Below, one piece after another: positions 52,401 to 63,798 of a stretch of 64,000 bases of DNA. The stretch comes from Monarcha castaneiventris obscurior (taxonomy: Eukaryota; Chordata; Aves; Passeriformes; Monarchidae), in NCBI GenBank assembly GCA_026261815.1, contig JAMPIT010000862.1:620001-684000 (forward strand). The letters are read 5' to 3'. Position 1 is the first letter of the stretch. Every line of letters starts with the position of its first letter. The position numbers were made by a program, and so were the translations under genes. The notes under the pieces are model-generated. The model did no database searches, was not told the origin of the DNA, and was given only the letters and a program-made list of their open reading frames with translations.

Positions 52401-55400
52401 CTCCCTCGCTGGGGGTATCCAAGAACCATTTGGATGCAATCCTGTGCCGTGTGCTCTGGGATGACCCTGCCTGAGCAGGGAGGTTGGACCAGGTGACCCA
52501 CGGTGGTCCCTTCCCCTGACCTATCTTGGTGATTTATTAAAATATGGATATAGATCTAATATCAATATCCAACTGGAACGGACAAAGACTCTCTAACTCG
52601 TTTGGGTTAGAAAGGGTATGTTTATTGCAGCGCCAGGAAGCTGTGAGGATCTTTCCAAAAGCACAGCTTTGAGATTACAAAGCAATCCAAAGTCTATTTA
52701 TCCATGAAAGTTCTAAATATTCAAAATACAAATACATATTTATAATACAGACACCTCCCATTCCCCGCTTCGTATGGAAATTAGCTAAAAAGTCATTAAG
52801 CATGCGTAGTCCATTCCATGAAATCAGTGGTCTCATAATTATGGGAGGGGTTCCTCATTGGATGAAGTAACTCTTCTTCCTTGCAATGACCTTTTTACCT
52901 TCTTAGTTTTTAACAATACCTATGGCCTTGGAGAACTCCCAGTTCCTTTCCCAAAACAGGTTTTGAATGGGGTCATCAATAACTGTCTGGCCCTTCCTCT
53001 GCAGATTCTTGTTACAGCCCAGCTGAACAACATCAGATAACCAATAATCAGTTCCCAGACCTGAGGAGTTTATTCTGGCTTCAGTTTCTTCACTTAATCA
53101 TCAACTTCTTTGTTTAAATTCTGCTGTGTTTGCTTCCTAAACTTATTCTATCTTTTAACTAAATTCTTAATGTTTGAATGTTTAAGAAAAACTCAATCTA
53201 AATGCTTAAGAGAAACTTATTTTAAATGTTTCAAAGAAACTCAATGTCTCACTGGGATTCTGTGAAATATTATCTGTGGCATCTTTTCACATAATCACTT
53301 CCTTTTTGGTGTAGGTTTTTTTGGTCTAAGCTGCCGTGGTGTCCTGCATTGCCATCAGCTGGGTGAATGGTGGTTTGCAGTTAACTACTGAATAGGTGTT
53401 TCCTTACCAAGGCAGTGCATGATCCTGGCCACAGCCCCTGCCTGAGGAGGCCTGGCAGAGCCAGAGCTCTGTGATGATGCTGTTAAAGTGTTTTGCATTC
53501 CTTCCTCTTTACATTCCTTTCCACTCACACAGGCAATAAGGGGGATGTTGTATTTTCAGAACATAAGAATAGCAGCAGGTTTATGTTTTGGTTAACTTTT
53601 TGTGTTTTGTGGCCTTTTAAAGCAGGACTTCTTAGGGGTGGTTCAAGTTGACTGTCATTGATCAGTGTCCTTGGATAAGTGCTTCAAGGTATTGCTGCTC
53701 TGGGTTACTAATGAACGATTTTCTTTTCATGACCTGGAAATTAATACCTTACTGGTCACTCATTAGGAATATTTGTCTTTAAATCGATTTTGAAAAACCT
53801 TGTGAAAAACAGGCACTTGGCTGTGTGCCTCTCTCAGTGCAGTAATCAGGAGCAGAGGCACATCTCTGCACCAAATACATATGCACAAAGTAGGAAATTA
53901 CTTTCTTGGCAAGGCAGTAATCCTACAGTTTAAATTCCAGCAAAGCAAAGATCGAGCAAGTTTCAAGTTTGGGGTTATTTTTTGTTCAGCTTCAGTTTCC
54001 AATGTAAGCTGTACTTGAATATGACTTATGGAAGTTTTTTTTTTTTATTTCAGTGACAGCTGATCAGCTGTGGAAAGGAGCTTTGGCAGAGACTGGCGTG
54101 GGAGTAAAGAAAGGAAGAGGAAAGAAAAGGAAGAAAAAGCTAAGGAAGAATCTCAATAGAGGCCAGGAGATTGGTGAAGGTAGATTCACAAATAGGAAGC
54201 TGATGTTTTTGTGTATAGTGTTTCTTGGTTTCATAAGTGGACAAATTTCTTTTCCTTTCTGTGATGTCAGAACTGCTTGAGATATTTTTATCTTCAAACA
54301 AAAAATCTTAATATGATTATTTAATGTTGGTTTTGCATGTTTAGATATAAATTCTGCATCATACAGTCCATTTGAAATATGTGAGAATTTTCCATTTTGT
54401 TTGCATTTTTCCTGAGTACAGAGTTGCAATCCTAACTTGGAACAAAGCATAATTTTTCTCTGTTGTTTTTAAGGACGTTCTGGTTTCCTCTGGCCTGGTC
54501 TTAATGCTCCTGTGTTGCAAACTGGGAAAGTCCAGGAAGTTGCCCAACGAAAAAAAGAAGAACGAGAGAGAATTCAGTCTGAAATTATTCATCAGAGAGA
54601 TACATGGGAGAAGAAAAGGAAAATAAAAATTAAGAGAGAGGGAGGATGGAGTGGAAAGTGTTGGGGAGGTATCCTTCTGGATCCTCCTGACCCTGGTCCT
54701 AATGGAGGTAAGAAAGCCAATTATCTTCTTCCTCTCCCTTAGCTTTTCTCAGGGGGGGCTTGGAGAAAGCGAGATCCAGACTTTTTCTGTGACTGAAAAT
54801 TGGTTTTGTACTTCTCTGTTCCACGCCCACACACAAGCAAGCTACATCAAAGAGCAGGTACTGCTAACAACAGTGAAATTTGTTAAAATATTGCTTAATT
54901 CCTGTAGCTGTTAGACTGTTCTGTTATAGACTGTATGATTTTATGTGATATTACAGGGTGCTGTGTTATGTCACAGACTGTTCCAGGAGTCTTGAAGGAT
55001 GGAAATGTTTTTCTGTGTCCAGCATCAATTGTCTTGAGTATGAAATATAGTCATGGATTTTTTATAGTTTCTTAAAGGATCCTGTAGGATAAATCAATCC
55101 TGTTTTTAATTCTAGTTCAAATAATGAAATAGGGTTAAAGATTGTGTAGTTTGAATGTAGCTTTTAGATGAAGCTGCTCTAAATAACTATCACAGTAATG
55201 ATAATAACTATAAAATTACTTATTTATTTCCTAAGTAGTTCAATATAGTGAAACCAGAGGTCTTATATGTAGTGCAGAGAGAGATGACTTCTTTTACAAT
55301 GCTGTTATTCAGACCACTAGAAATTCTATAGTAGCTTTCACATTTAGAAGCCTAGTCTTTTTCAACTAATTAAACCTGAAAAAGACTGTCAACTCCTGTT

Positions 55401-57150
55401 GGGCTGAGTTTTTATTGTGAAACTCTGCTTATTGGCATCTTTCAGTACATTTCTATTGTAAGAGGGGCTAAGAAAGACAGGTGGTATTTTCTTGCACTGT
55501 TTGCATTTCGTTTTATTACCTTTAGAGCAAATATTCCATGGAAGGCAGTGATGTGACAGTGGACTTGGCCATATATCACTGAATCTGCCAAGGTAAAAAC
55601 AGGAGATTTGAGAGATGAATTGTTCCAAATTCCCCGTAAGTCAGTGGTGGAACGTGGAGCAAGTCAAGAAAATGCCATGGTTCTAGTTCCATACTGTGAG
55701 CACAAGACTGTGTTGAGTTTATACCACTAAAAGAAGTGACAGCTGTTGTAAACAATGTTTATGCATTTGTGAACTTTACCTTCTGGTGTTTTCCTTGATT
55801 TTGCTTTTGGCTGGTACTATTGATGTAGATTACTTGCATTGAAGTTGGCTGTGTGGAGGCTGTTCTAGTCAGGTCAAGCACTGCCAAAAGGAGGAAAGGG
55901 CACTGCAATCAAAATAGGAAAATGAAGCTGTCAGCTTGTATTATGAATGTGTTTGAGAAAAAGCAGTTTCTGATTATCATGCACTGATTTCCTTTTAATC
56001 TGTTAAAAATGGTGGAGATTTTCAGGCCCCTGTAGTTCTTCCAGCATCTTTTTATTCAGAGGATTAATGATTTTGCAGGGGAATGGGGGCATTCACTGTA
56101 TGCAATGTCAAGGTGGTAGGAAGAACAGACCTGAAACTGCCAAACCCACTGAATCCTTTTGGTCTGAGACTGTGGCATGACTGGATTCCCTGGTGTGCTA
56201 GCTAGGAGTAGAGAAAGAACAGTATTTTCCTCTTAGAAATAGAATTACTTTTCTCCCGAGTTTACAGTGTTTCTTTAGCAACTGAAGAGCTTCAGAGGGA
56301 GCAGAGAGTGCCTGCTGGGATTCCTATCCTTACTGTGAGCTGGAAGTCTGCTTTGTGTAGACTGACAGATCTCCAACCTGTGCCAAGATGATCGTGTTTA
56401 TAACCATCTTGGAGGTTATGTGTAAATGATAAAGCAATGCTTGGTGAAGGACTGAGGCCCCAGTTCTACACCATTACACAATTCTGAGCTTTTCTCCAGA
56501 ATCTCACTGTAACTACACCAAATGAAGGTCTTCTGTGTTACGCTGAAATGCTCGTGTTCATGGGATAAGTTGGAAAGCAGGAGGTTGTAAGGGCTAAATG
56601 ATGCATGGTTATTTGAAGTGGTTGTGTATTGTTTTGTTTCATGCTCCCCCTCCCCTTTCTGGAATTTCACAAAAGTGTGGATCAAGAAGTACTTGCAGTA
56701 TCATAGAATCAAAGAATAGGTTGAGATGGAAGAAAATTTTTACAGGTCATCTAGTCCAAACCCCAAATTTCTTGTAATCCCTGTTGATTGTACAATATTC
56801 TGAAGAATATTGGATAATACTTTAATCATAATGGAAGTTGACCCATCTGGTGATTTTAATGATTTACAGCTTTTGCTCTGTACATATGAAATTTGAGGTT
56901 TATTTGCAATTTTAGATCAGTGTTTAGGGAAGAAGGCAGTTCACATTGCTGGTTCAAATTATTCTTGTCTTACCTTTTCTATTTGCTGCTGAGACTGCTT
57001 TATAAATTACAATTCCATAGAGGTTGTGTCTTTCTTAAACTGTACCCACTACAGGAGGATGTGCTGATAAAGAAGTAACACAAGGAAATGTAACGCCCTG
57101 TTTTTCTCCCAACAGAAACTTACGAAGATTTTGAAGCAAGAGTCATCGAG
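40235..57150 (+). CDS. MRPS5: MRPS5, mitochondrial ribosomal protein S5 (uS5m), partial gene, exons 1-5
   Basis: This is a nuclear gene for a protein of the mitochondrial small ribosomal subunit. Family members bind rRNA near the decoding side of the subunit through an S5 double-stranded-RNA-binding fold. Joining 40235-40301, 43106-43243, 54054-54179, 54474-54707 and 57116-57150 gives 600 coding bases, exactly 200 codons, with no stop. All four complete introns have GT-AG ends; introns 1-4 are phase 1 and intron 5 begins in phase 0. The protein begins with an Arg/Ala-rich, acid-free stretch suited to a mitochondrial transit peptide. It continues with [14 protein letters not shown], a Lys/Arg-rich segment, [40 protein letters not shown] and ends RVIE. 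These follow the human protein in order. Human MRPS5 is about 430 residues, so the S5 domain and C-terminus are outside the window. Confidence 0.95.
40419..41610. repeat. 20-bp minisatellite in MRPS5 intron 1
   Basis: About 1.2 kb of tandem units close to TGTGCACATCCATACATCC with a period of 20 bases, roughly 60 copies. Units differ mainly at one position (CCG, CCA or CCC before TGTG/CTG) and by TAC/TAT changes. A shorter 12-base unit that lacks the ATACATCC part occurs at intervals, for example near 40535, 40665, 40955 and 41210. A longer block around 40612-40720 is repeated almost exactly at about 41156-41264, an offset of 544 bases, which shows local block duplication. The array starts about 115 bases after the exon 1 donor. 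It has almost no stop codons in any of the six frames, producing long artificial open frames with 20-residue periodicity. Confidence 0.95.
41611..43105 (+). other. MRPS5 intron 1, part after the minisatellite
   Basis: Unique intronic sequence ending in the exon 2 acceptor. No repeats or nested gene are seen. Intron 1 as a whole spans 40302-43105 (2804 bases). Confidence 0.8.
43106..43243 (+). CDS. MRPS5: MRPS5 exon 2
   Basis: The acceptor is a pyrimidine-rich tract ending TTCCCAG and the donor is CAT|GTAAGT. The exon has 138 bases: two complete the split Gly codon, 45 codons are whole, and one base is left over. The peptide is Ser/Cys/Trp-rich and ends CRKSSFFNT, which joined to exon 3 gives [14 protein letters not shown]. 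Human MRPS5 reads SFFTKLTADELWKG at this point, which fixes the exon end and phase. The remainder is not clearly alignable, as expected for the rapidly evolving pre-sequence. Confidence 0.87.
45400..45475 (-). mobile_element. CR1 LINE 3' tip in MRPS5 intron 2
   Basis: A short fragment reading GAGTCACAGAATGGCTTGG and GAAGGGACCTTAAAGAGCAT on the plus strand, the reverse complement of the extreme CR1 3' end. Confidence 0.75.
47279..47344 (+). other. Possible zinc-knuckle remnant in MRPS5 intron 2
   Basis: A frame open from 47099 to 47518 contains [17 protein letters not shown]. This fits the first three ligands of a CCHC knuckle (C-x2-C-x4-H, at codons 47297, 47306 and 47321), but the fourth position is Trp instead of Cys. 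The preceding residues are basic, as in gag nucleocapsid or CNBP-like proteins. The rest of the frame is not recognisable. It may be a decayed retroelement or a chance match. Confidence 0.25.
51747..52530 (+). mobile_element. CR1 LINE 3' portion in MRPS5 intron 2
   Basis: This 5'-truncated copy covers the end of the CR1 reverse-transcriptase ORF and the 3' UTR. It starts at GGCTGGAGAGATGGGC and ends in GGTTGGACCAGGTGACC followed by GGTCCCTTCC, the classic CR1 3' region. Translation gives fragments such as [14 protein letters not shown] near the end, with frameshifts. It belongs to a different CR1 subfamily from the copy at 37964-39212. A minus-strand LTR appears to adjoin its 3' end. Confidence 0.9.
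52545..53290 (-). mobile_element. Probable LTR, minus strand, in MRPS5 intron 2
   Basis: On the minus strand there is a TATAAATA box (plus positions 52737-52744) about 110 bases upstream of an AATAAA signal (plus 52621-52626). The sequence just past the signal, including GTTTGGGTTAGAAAGG on the plus strand, resembles the R-U5 part of avian ERV LTRs. The element lies directly beside the 3' end of a CR1 copy. The far end is A/T-rich and its boundary near 53290 is a guess; I could not find a convincing target duplication. Confidence 0.45.
54054..54179 (+). CDS. MRPS5: MRPS5 exon 3
   Basis: The acceptor is a long T run followed by ATTTCAG. The donor is GAAG|GTAGAT, a weaker match to consensus. 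The exon encodes [20 protein letters not shown], then a strongly basic Lys/Arg run, then NRGQEIGEG. This is almost the same as the human MRPS5 segment that begins LTADELWKG. The basic run is typical of the mitochondrial extension that precedes the S5 core. Phase 1 at both ends. Confidence 0.96.
54474..54707 (+). CDS. MRPS5: MRPS5 exon 4
   Basis: The acceptor is TTTTTAAG and the donor is GGAG|GTAAGA. The exon encodes [14 protein letters not shown], a charged helix-like stretch containing [19 protein letters not shown], then [17 protein letters not shown] and PPDPGPNG. Human MRPS5 has the same order of segments, with [11 protein letters not shown] and GWSGNSWGG. The exon is separated from exon 3 by an intron of only 294 bases. 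Both ends are phase 1. Confidence 0.97.
54708..57115 (+). other. MRPS5 intron 4
   Basis: A 2408-base A/T-rich intron with a CR1 3' tip at 56698-56790. Nothing else is recognised. Confidence 0.85.
56698..56790 (-). mobile_element. CR1 LINE 3' tip in MRPS5 intron 4
   Basis: Plus-strand TATCATAGAATCAAAGAATA followed by GGTCATCTAGTCCAAACCCC marks a short inverted CR1 3' fragment about 330 bases before exon 5. Confidence 0.8.
57116..57150 (+). CDS. MRPS5: MRPS5 exon 5
   Basis: A short exon of 35 bases preceded by a TTTTTCTCCCAACAG acceptor and followed by a GAG|GTAAGC donor. With the last base of exon 4 it encodes [12 protein letters not shown]. Human MRPS5 reads ETYEDFDTRILE here. The exon ends on a codon boundary after codon 200. 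The next expected segment of the protein, which starts the S5 domain region, was not seen between 57151 and 64000, so intron 5 is longer than 6.8 kb. Confidence 0.94.
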
Positions 57151-58433
57151 GTAAGCATTGCAAACCTTCTCAGGGACTTAAAATAAATTATCACTACTTT
57201 ATATTGACCTTGCAATTATTTAACAAGTCTTTGCTAAGTCAGTGTTACAGCAGTAGGAATGAGTCTGATTTTCTGTTTCAGCTGCATGATGTGTACAAGC
57301 ACAACCTGTGAGAAAATGAATTACTTTGTCTATTTAATTGAGAGAGGAGGGTTATGAGAAACATTTTCTTAACTAAATAGCCTGATTCACAATAGCTCCT
57401 TGTCTGAAAGTTAAAATAATCAGGCAAGTCAGAGGCTGAGCTACCTGACAGCTCTACTCCAGAAAAGCATCTGAGGCTTCTCTCTGTCCTGATAAATGTG
57501 CAAATGGGTTCCTTTGTCCTTGATTATCTTGCTGCATTTTGCTGAGATGACCATCAGTTGGAATTCTGTCCAGTGGCTTGAGTGCTTTCTAGGTTAATCC
57601 AGATATTTGCTTGTGGCAGTGGGTTTTAGTGTCTTCTGAGACACAGAAAACAATGATGCTGCATTGTAATCTCAGTCTGGGTAATTGAAAGTCATGAGTT
57701 GGTTTCTACATTTTTTTTAAAATCCTGCAGAGTGGAAAGATGTAAACTGTTTTAGATGTCTGCTGTAAAAGGATAAAAAGCAATGGATATAAATAAAAAG
57801 CAAGGTACATTTAGACATAAAGAATGACTGGCAAGTGGGAATTTGAATACTGGAATGGACTGGGAGTATATGGGATGTCTGTCATTGGAGCTTTTTTAAA
57901 ACAAGTTAGATAATCTGTCAGAAGGGATGGGGAGACAAAATCTGTGACCTGTTAACCCATTTTCTTATCTCAGTGGGTTTTTGGAGTGACCTGGGCCACA
58001 CTCTGGGCTTTAACTGATACAGCAAAGACCATTGGGAGCACTTGGCCTTTAGCTGAGTCTGTTTGAAGGCCATTTGTAATAATTGAATTGCACAGGAAGT
58101 GCTCCTAGAAGAAGTGATTTTTGATGCTGAGCCCTGCAGATGGCAGTGCCTTCTGCCACCTGAAGGGGCACATTGCAGAGCAGTGAGTGTTGGTCACAGC
58201 TGACTGTCACTTTGGATGCCACAGCTGGGGAGCTTGCCCTTCTGTGCTGGCAGAATTATTTACAAACAGCAAAGTTGAGTTGCTCTGCAGCAGTTCCATG
58301 TGCTGTAGAAATCAGTCTCCATGCTTTAGTACATTTGATTAATAAAGAAGCTTTTAGAAGCAGGCTGGGGCTCTGCTGTTACATGAGATTGCCACATGTG
58401 AGCAGAGAAAGTGGAGAGCTTTTACGGAAAAAT

Positions 58434-58454
58434 AGCAGCAGCAGCAGCAGCAGC
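58434..58454 (+). repeat. (AGC)7 trinucleotide repeat in MRPS5 intron 5
   Basis: Seven perfect AGC units followed by an A-rich segment. It lies in an intron of the host gene. Confidence 0.95.
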
Positions 58455-61400
58455 AAAACATTCTATATTCAAAGTCAGCAGTGAGCTCAAGATAATTGAG
58501 TCATATAATTTTGTGATAACAAGTACAAGTTTTGAAATAAATAGATCATTTTAGCATTCCTGGCTTAAATAGGTGAGAGACACGCTGCTATTTCTGTATG
58601 TGCTTTCCATTATCTTTAGCTTCACCACAGTACAGGAGATTAAAATAATGTTTGCTGGGAAGTTGTGCTTCACAGCAAGAAACTCAGAGCCATTTTTGAA
58701 GGACTGCCTTATGAACAAAGATACAATAGGCCCTTTCTGTTGTGATTTTGCTACTGAAAAGGCTGTGCTCTCTTGCTAAAAAAAAGATAAATTGGTTATT
58801 AAAGTGTTTTATTTTAGTGTAGAAACAGAAAAGCTGTAGTTTGATTTCTCCTGACTGTAAAATAGAGTATAGGCAAGGTCAGATTTTCATGTAAACTAGA
58901 ACTAAAGTTGTTGTAGAGAACTTGGGTTGCCTGTTTCTTATTTTCCCTGCCAGCCTAAGGCACATTTCCTGTTCTGCTCATATCTTGCACATAAGAACAA
59001 TTTCTTTAAATAGCACTGGTGGTAATGCTTAACTGGTGTCTAACATAATACAATCACAGTGGTAATTAACATTTACAGGTGTAGCTGACATGTGCCATTA
59101 TTATTTTCACTGGAATGCTTCCTTTCATGTGTCATCCACACATGAAAGATGTGATAAATTTTTCTGAGATGAATTTTTCTTGTATGTTTCTCCAAAATGA
59201 ACATGGTGACAGCAAAACAAAATTAGCCTACATGACATCCTGTGCTGTGATAGTAATTGCCTTGTAGTGCAATTAAAATTAGGAAGTGAGACCTAGTGCT
59301 CAGTAAGGCCTGAAGGCACAGAACATGAGGTCAGGGGCCCTTTGAGTCTTTCATGGAGGGGAGCTTTCTAAGGGAGAAGATTAGGCTATAAATAATGCCC
59401 TTTGCAAAAGACACATCTCCAGGGGGTTTTGTCCAACACTGAAATTGCCTGCTGCCAGCTGTGAAAACTGGGCTTGGTGATCACTTACTGGTTTGTTCAT
59501 GCTTTTTTGTTTCCATTGCCTGTTTCTGATGAAGGCAACTTGAAGAATTTTGTGCAAGCATGGCTCCATTTTAGCAGGGTGAATGCAACCTTTCCAGTGT
59601 CAGAATAGCTCTCTTTTAAAGCCAGATAGTGAAAGTTTGGTACTATCATTTTTAAACAAGCAAAGAAACAAGAAACCACAGTGATTTTTGTGTCTGAGTG
59701 TTAAACTACAGAATGCAAAGTAGCATTAGGTGTGCTTCTCTCAGACCATTTGGATCACTCAGATTTGCAGAGCAACATAACCTGTAAATTAAAGTTCATT
59801 TTATGAGCTTGCTTAGCAGGAAAACAAGGACCCAGTCCTTTTTGTACTGACTGATCCAGCACAGGAATTCACTAGTTCATCATGTAATTAATGAGGTTTC
59901 TAACTCAAAAGTTCTCTGGTTCATAACGTGTAACTCTCACACCTGTGAGGAAAACAGTTGCCAAACCAGCAGAGTGTTCATCCTTCCTCCTCTGTCGTGG
60001 TGCGGGTGTGGCACTGGGAAACGCCTCTGTCATTTATGTCATTCCAGCTTGGAAATGTGCTCTGCCACTGCCATGAGTTAGGGGACTCTGAAGAACTGCC
60101 AGAAACACAATATTAAAGGATGGTGGCTGCAGGGGCCAAAAGCTCTGGGTGGCCTGGGTGGCAGTGGCTGCATAATGGCTTTTATTCCTTCCTGGACATC
60201 TTGTTTGCCTCGTTGCTCTCGCTTTGACATGAGGGAGCTGCTCCCAGCCTACATCAGGCCTCTTCTTCTTGACTCATCTTGGTAGACTTGCTGCTTGTGA
60301 CAAAAAGAATATTCTTTATTGCACAACCTAAACCCTTTGTTTCTTTTTATAAGTCACTGGAAATTGTTTTCTAGCTATTGTTTTTGCAAAGGGTGCAATA
60401 ATAAAGGCTTGTGAAATAGAAATGCTGCATGAAATGACAGTGTCTGAGATTAATCGTTTGACAACCTTGACTGGAAAATTATGTGGTATAAAGGATACCC
60501 TCTGAGTAATAATTTACTTGTGAGGAGGTGTTGCCTCAAAAGTACTTTAAGGGTATTTGTAGGCTCTAGATTTTGCTTTTAGAGCTACAGAGAAGTTTTC
60601 TGTTCCCTGGATGATACTGATGGTGTCTTTAGACTGACAATGAAAATTTTAGAAAGTTTTTAAGGTAGCACCTGAAGTCACCTCTCACAGGAAAAAATGA
60701 GAGGTCAGAGCTGTGCACTATTTCTGATACTCTTGGAGTTCTCAAAGATTTTGGCCTGCCCTAAAAGTAGAGTTTAGGAATGCTACCTTCAACTGGTTCT
60801 GTTTAATAAATAGTTAATGAATTTTATCTCTTACCTGTCAGCCTGTATGGAAGAAATAACTGGCATTTGGAACACCCAGAAGCTTTTAAGTGATTTTTAA
60901 TTGGACATAATTATCCATCATCCTTTGAAAAGGAAACAAAACCATTTCAGATACAGAGTGACTTTGATGTACATTATTGGGGGGTCCATCCAAAGGATCT
61001 GTACTCAGGTGGGAGCTGTAGTATGAGAGAGGAGAGAGAAACAGGGCAAGGTTATTAGTGCTGCTTGTGTTCATGTGAGTGCTGTTCACTTCTGTTTGTG
61101 CTGACTTGCAGGGCTCTGTGTGGGATTGCATTCCCATCCTTCTGAAAGGGCACATGGATGGGGAGAGCATCTTCCTGCTTTGAGGGTGCAAGGTTAAGGA
61201 CCATTTCAGTGTAAACCTTGCAGCTGGGAGATGTTCTGCCATTGTGGTGCAAATCTGCCCTGCCCTTGGTGCACAGAAGGCTGACAGGGACATATGGCAG
61301 CTAACGTGGGTTTGGGTTTTGTTCACGAGTTTATTACCCAATTCTTCTAGGTAACTGGATTCCCAAACCTTTCAGCTGTGCCCCTGAGCCTCTCTAGGCT

Positions 61401-63049
61401 CACTTGCATGGAAGTGCTTTTCTTCCAGCACTGCACCCTGCTCTCATTTTGTCTTGTCTCCCCTTGTACCTTGGAGAAGCACTGGGACCAGAGGTCCTTA
61501 CAGCATGAGGGGATCAGCCTGTGCAGACAGTCACTCTTCTCTGCATAACAGCAGCAAAAGAGCAGCAGTGTCAAGAGTGTGGCCTAGAGGTGGCAGGTTC
61601 CCAGAAATCATGACTAGAATAGGATTTCTAGAAAGGAGGGATTTCCAAGGGCAATCAAGTTCGCCAGGCATTCATTCTGCTTTTACGAAAACAAAACTTC
61701 CAAGGAAGTGTTGGATTTTGACCCTTTTTCTAACCAAGTGACTTACTTCCACATTGTCATTTCTCCTCTTAATAAATGTTTGAGGTGGCTTCATTTTGGT
61801 TTTGAGGTACTCAAAACTCTTCCCTCAAGTTCTAGAAAGCAAGCTGAGTTTGCAGTATCACCTCTGGGTGATGGATACAAGGAGATAGTTAATTTGGGGT
61901 ACATTGTGATTTAGGTTGAGCATGTGTTGCATCTGCTTTCAAAATTTAAAAATTGGCTTTCAGTGTAATTTGAGTGGCAATCTGAAACCTAGGGGTAGTT
62001 GTGTCTTGGTTTCAGTCACTTTTCAGAGGCTGGGCTGTTTTAAGAGTGGCACATTGTTCATTTTGCATTAATTAATTCCAGTGCAGTTGGGTGATGCATT
62101 TGAGCATCCTGCTCTGTTTCCCAGGGTGGAAGGGAAGCATTGCTAAGCACACTCCAGAAGAGTACTGCTTCCTTGCATCTGAGGAGGCGTGGGGCTGTGT
62201 TATGGAGGATCTGAGGATGGTGTTCCAGCAGCTGTGACTGCCTGGGTACATTAACAAGCTTGAAAGGCCCTCACAGCGTTTCAGGAGATGCAACAGCCCT
62301 GACTGTGATGGGGCTGAACACATTTTCCTACAGAGCTGCTCAGAAGGAGCCAACGAGTGCAGTCTGAGGAAGGCTTCTGGAGAAGCTCCTTGCATGTGTC
62401 TTTATTGCCACATTCTGGAAAGGGAGAGGAATGCTCCACGAGGAGGTTTCTACAAACATCACATCCTTAATTTTGATGTGCTGACTCTATTTTTGTGCAG
62501 GTACCTGCTGAGATTGGCAACAGAAGATAAAAGTATGTGCAAAGCAAAAATAGTATTCTCTTGACGCTGCTGGAGAGATGACTCTGCTTCACTCTCTTTT
62601 CTTCCATTCTCATTTTGCATTTTCTGTAAATAGCCTGTTTCCACAGGCACTTTCATCTTATGGGGCATGGCTTTTTAGCTCGTTCTTGTAAGCAATGAGT
62701 TTGAAGAAAGAAAAATAGCTTGGAATAAGCAATTGGCAAGGCTGATATTTCTTCAAAGTGCTCTCTAGAATGTGTGTGCACCCTGAATTAAACAGCATCT
62801 TTATTTTAATGAAAGCAAGGTGAAATTTTTCAAACCCTAACCATAATCTGTACCTAGTGAAGGCACTGGAATTTGGGGAGGGGATGTTGGTTTTGGGGTT
62901 TGTATTTTTTTGCTGGGTTTTTTTTTTATTTCTTATGGTGAATTTTAGTAAGAATGTTTAAACCATGACCAAGTATTTTCTAATAATCTACTTTCAGATG
63001 TATAACGCTACAACCAGAGTAGCTTACTGAAGAATTACATGTAGGGAAA

Positions 63050-63170
63050 AGGATTTTTATATATGCTATGTATTATCATCTTATACTTTATATATAATTC
63101 GTGTATTACATGCAGCATATAAAATATATGTCTATGTTTAAATAAGCACATAGTTCAATATATAAACAAA
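63050..63170. repeat. A/T-rich low-complexity stretch in MRPS5 intron 5
   Basis: Irregular TATA/ATAT-rich sequence with several TATATA and TATAAA strings and no clear unit. Confidence 0.6.
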
Positions 63171-63798
63171 ACCAAGGGAACTAGAACAGATGGACAAAGG
63201 ATCTCAGACTGTTGTCCCAAAACTGGGTTCTCTCACCCAGTGTGCAAGAAGCCAATCCACAGAGTTGAGCTATTTGATTTATTTATAGTTCTGCTCCAAA
63301 AGGGGTGCTGTGGGTAAAGCTAGCACACTGACAGCCAAAAATATAAGTGTATTTATAGTTTGAATATTTGCATTTCTACATAATGAATCTACATCACTGC
63401 CTGGCTAAGCTGCTCCTTGCTTAGCTGTCTCTCACCTGGATTTAAGGGTACAGCACATTCTAAATTCATGTTCAGTGTTAGGGGTCTCCACTCAGAGTCA
63501 GGTAGCCTCAGCTTCAGAGGTGTGGTTTTCACATCAAAATGAGCCAAGTTCACCAAAGGACACAATCTGAAATACTTCTAAATGCCAGCAGTCCAAAGCT
63601 GGTTTGGGCTGACATGTAACCAGTCTCTTCCCTTTATCTCATCATTTTAGTGACCTTTTACTACATTCTGCATTCTTCAGGTCAAGTTGTTCTCCCTTTT
63701 CCCAGAACATGCTCTTCCTCCCACCTATCTCTTGTCCACATCAGGATATATTAGACCATATAAGGTGGGGGCTGTAAAGCAGTGACTTGCTTATGAAA

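Larger units (their letters stand above)
43244..54053 (+). other. MRPS5 intron 2
   Basis: A 10.8-kb A/T-rich intron, by far the largest complete intron here. It holds the short CR1 tip at 45400, the possible zinc-knuckle frame at 47279, the CR1 copy at 51747-52530 and the adjoining minus-strand LTR. It ends in a long T run before exon 3. I found no additional MRPS5 exon: exons 2 and 3 join in phase with the expected protein. Confidence 0.85.

Noticed and set aside
51708..52439. 243-codon minus-strand frame
   Set aside because: It is the reverse complement of the CR1 copy at 51747-52530.
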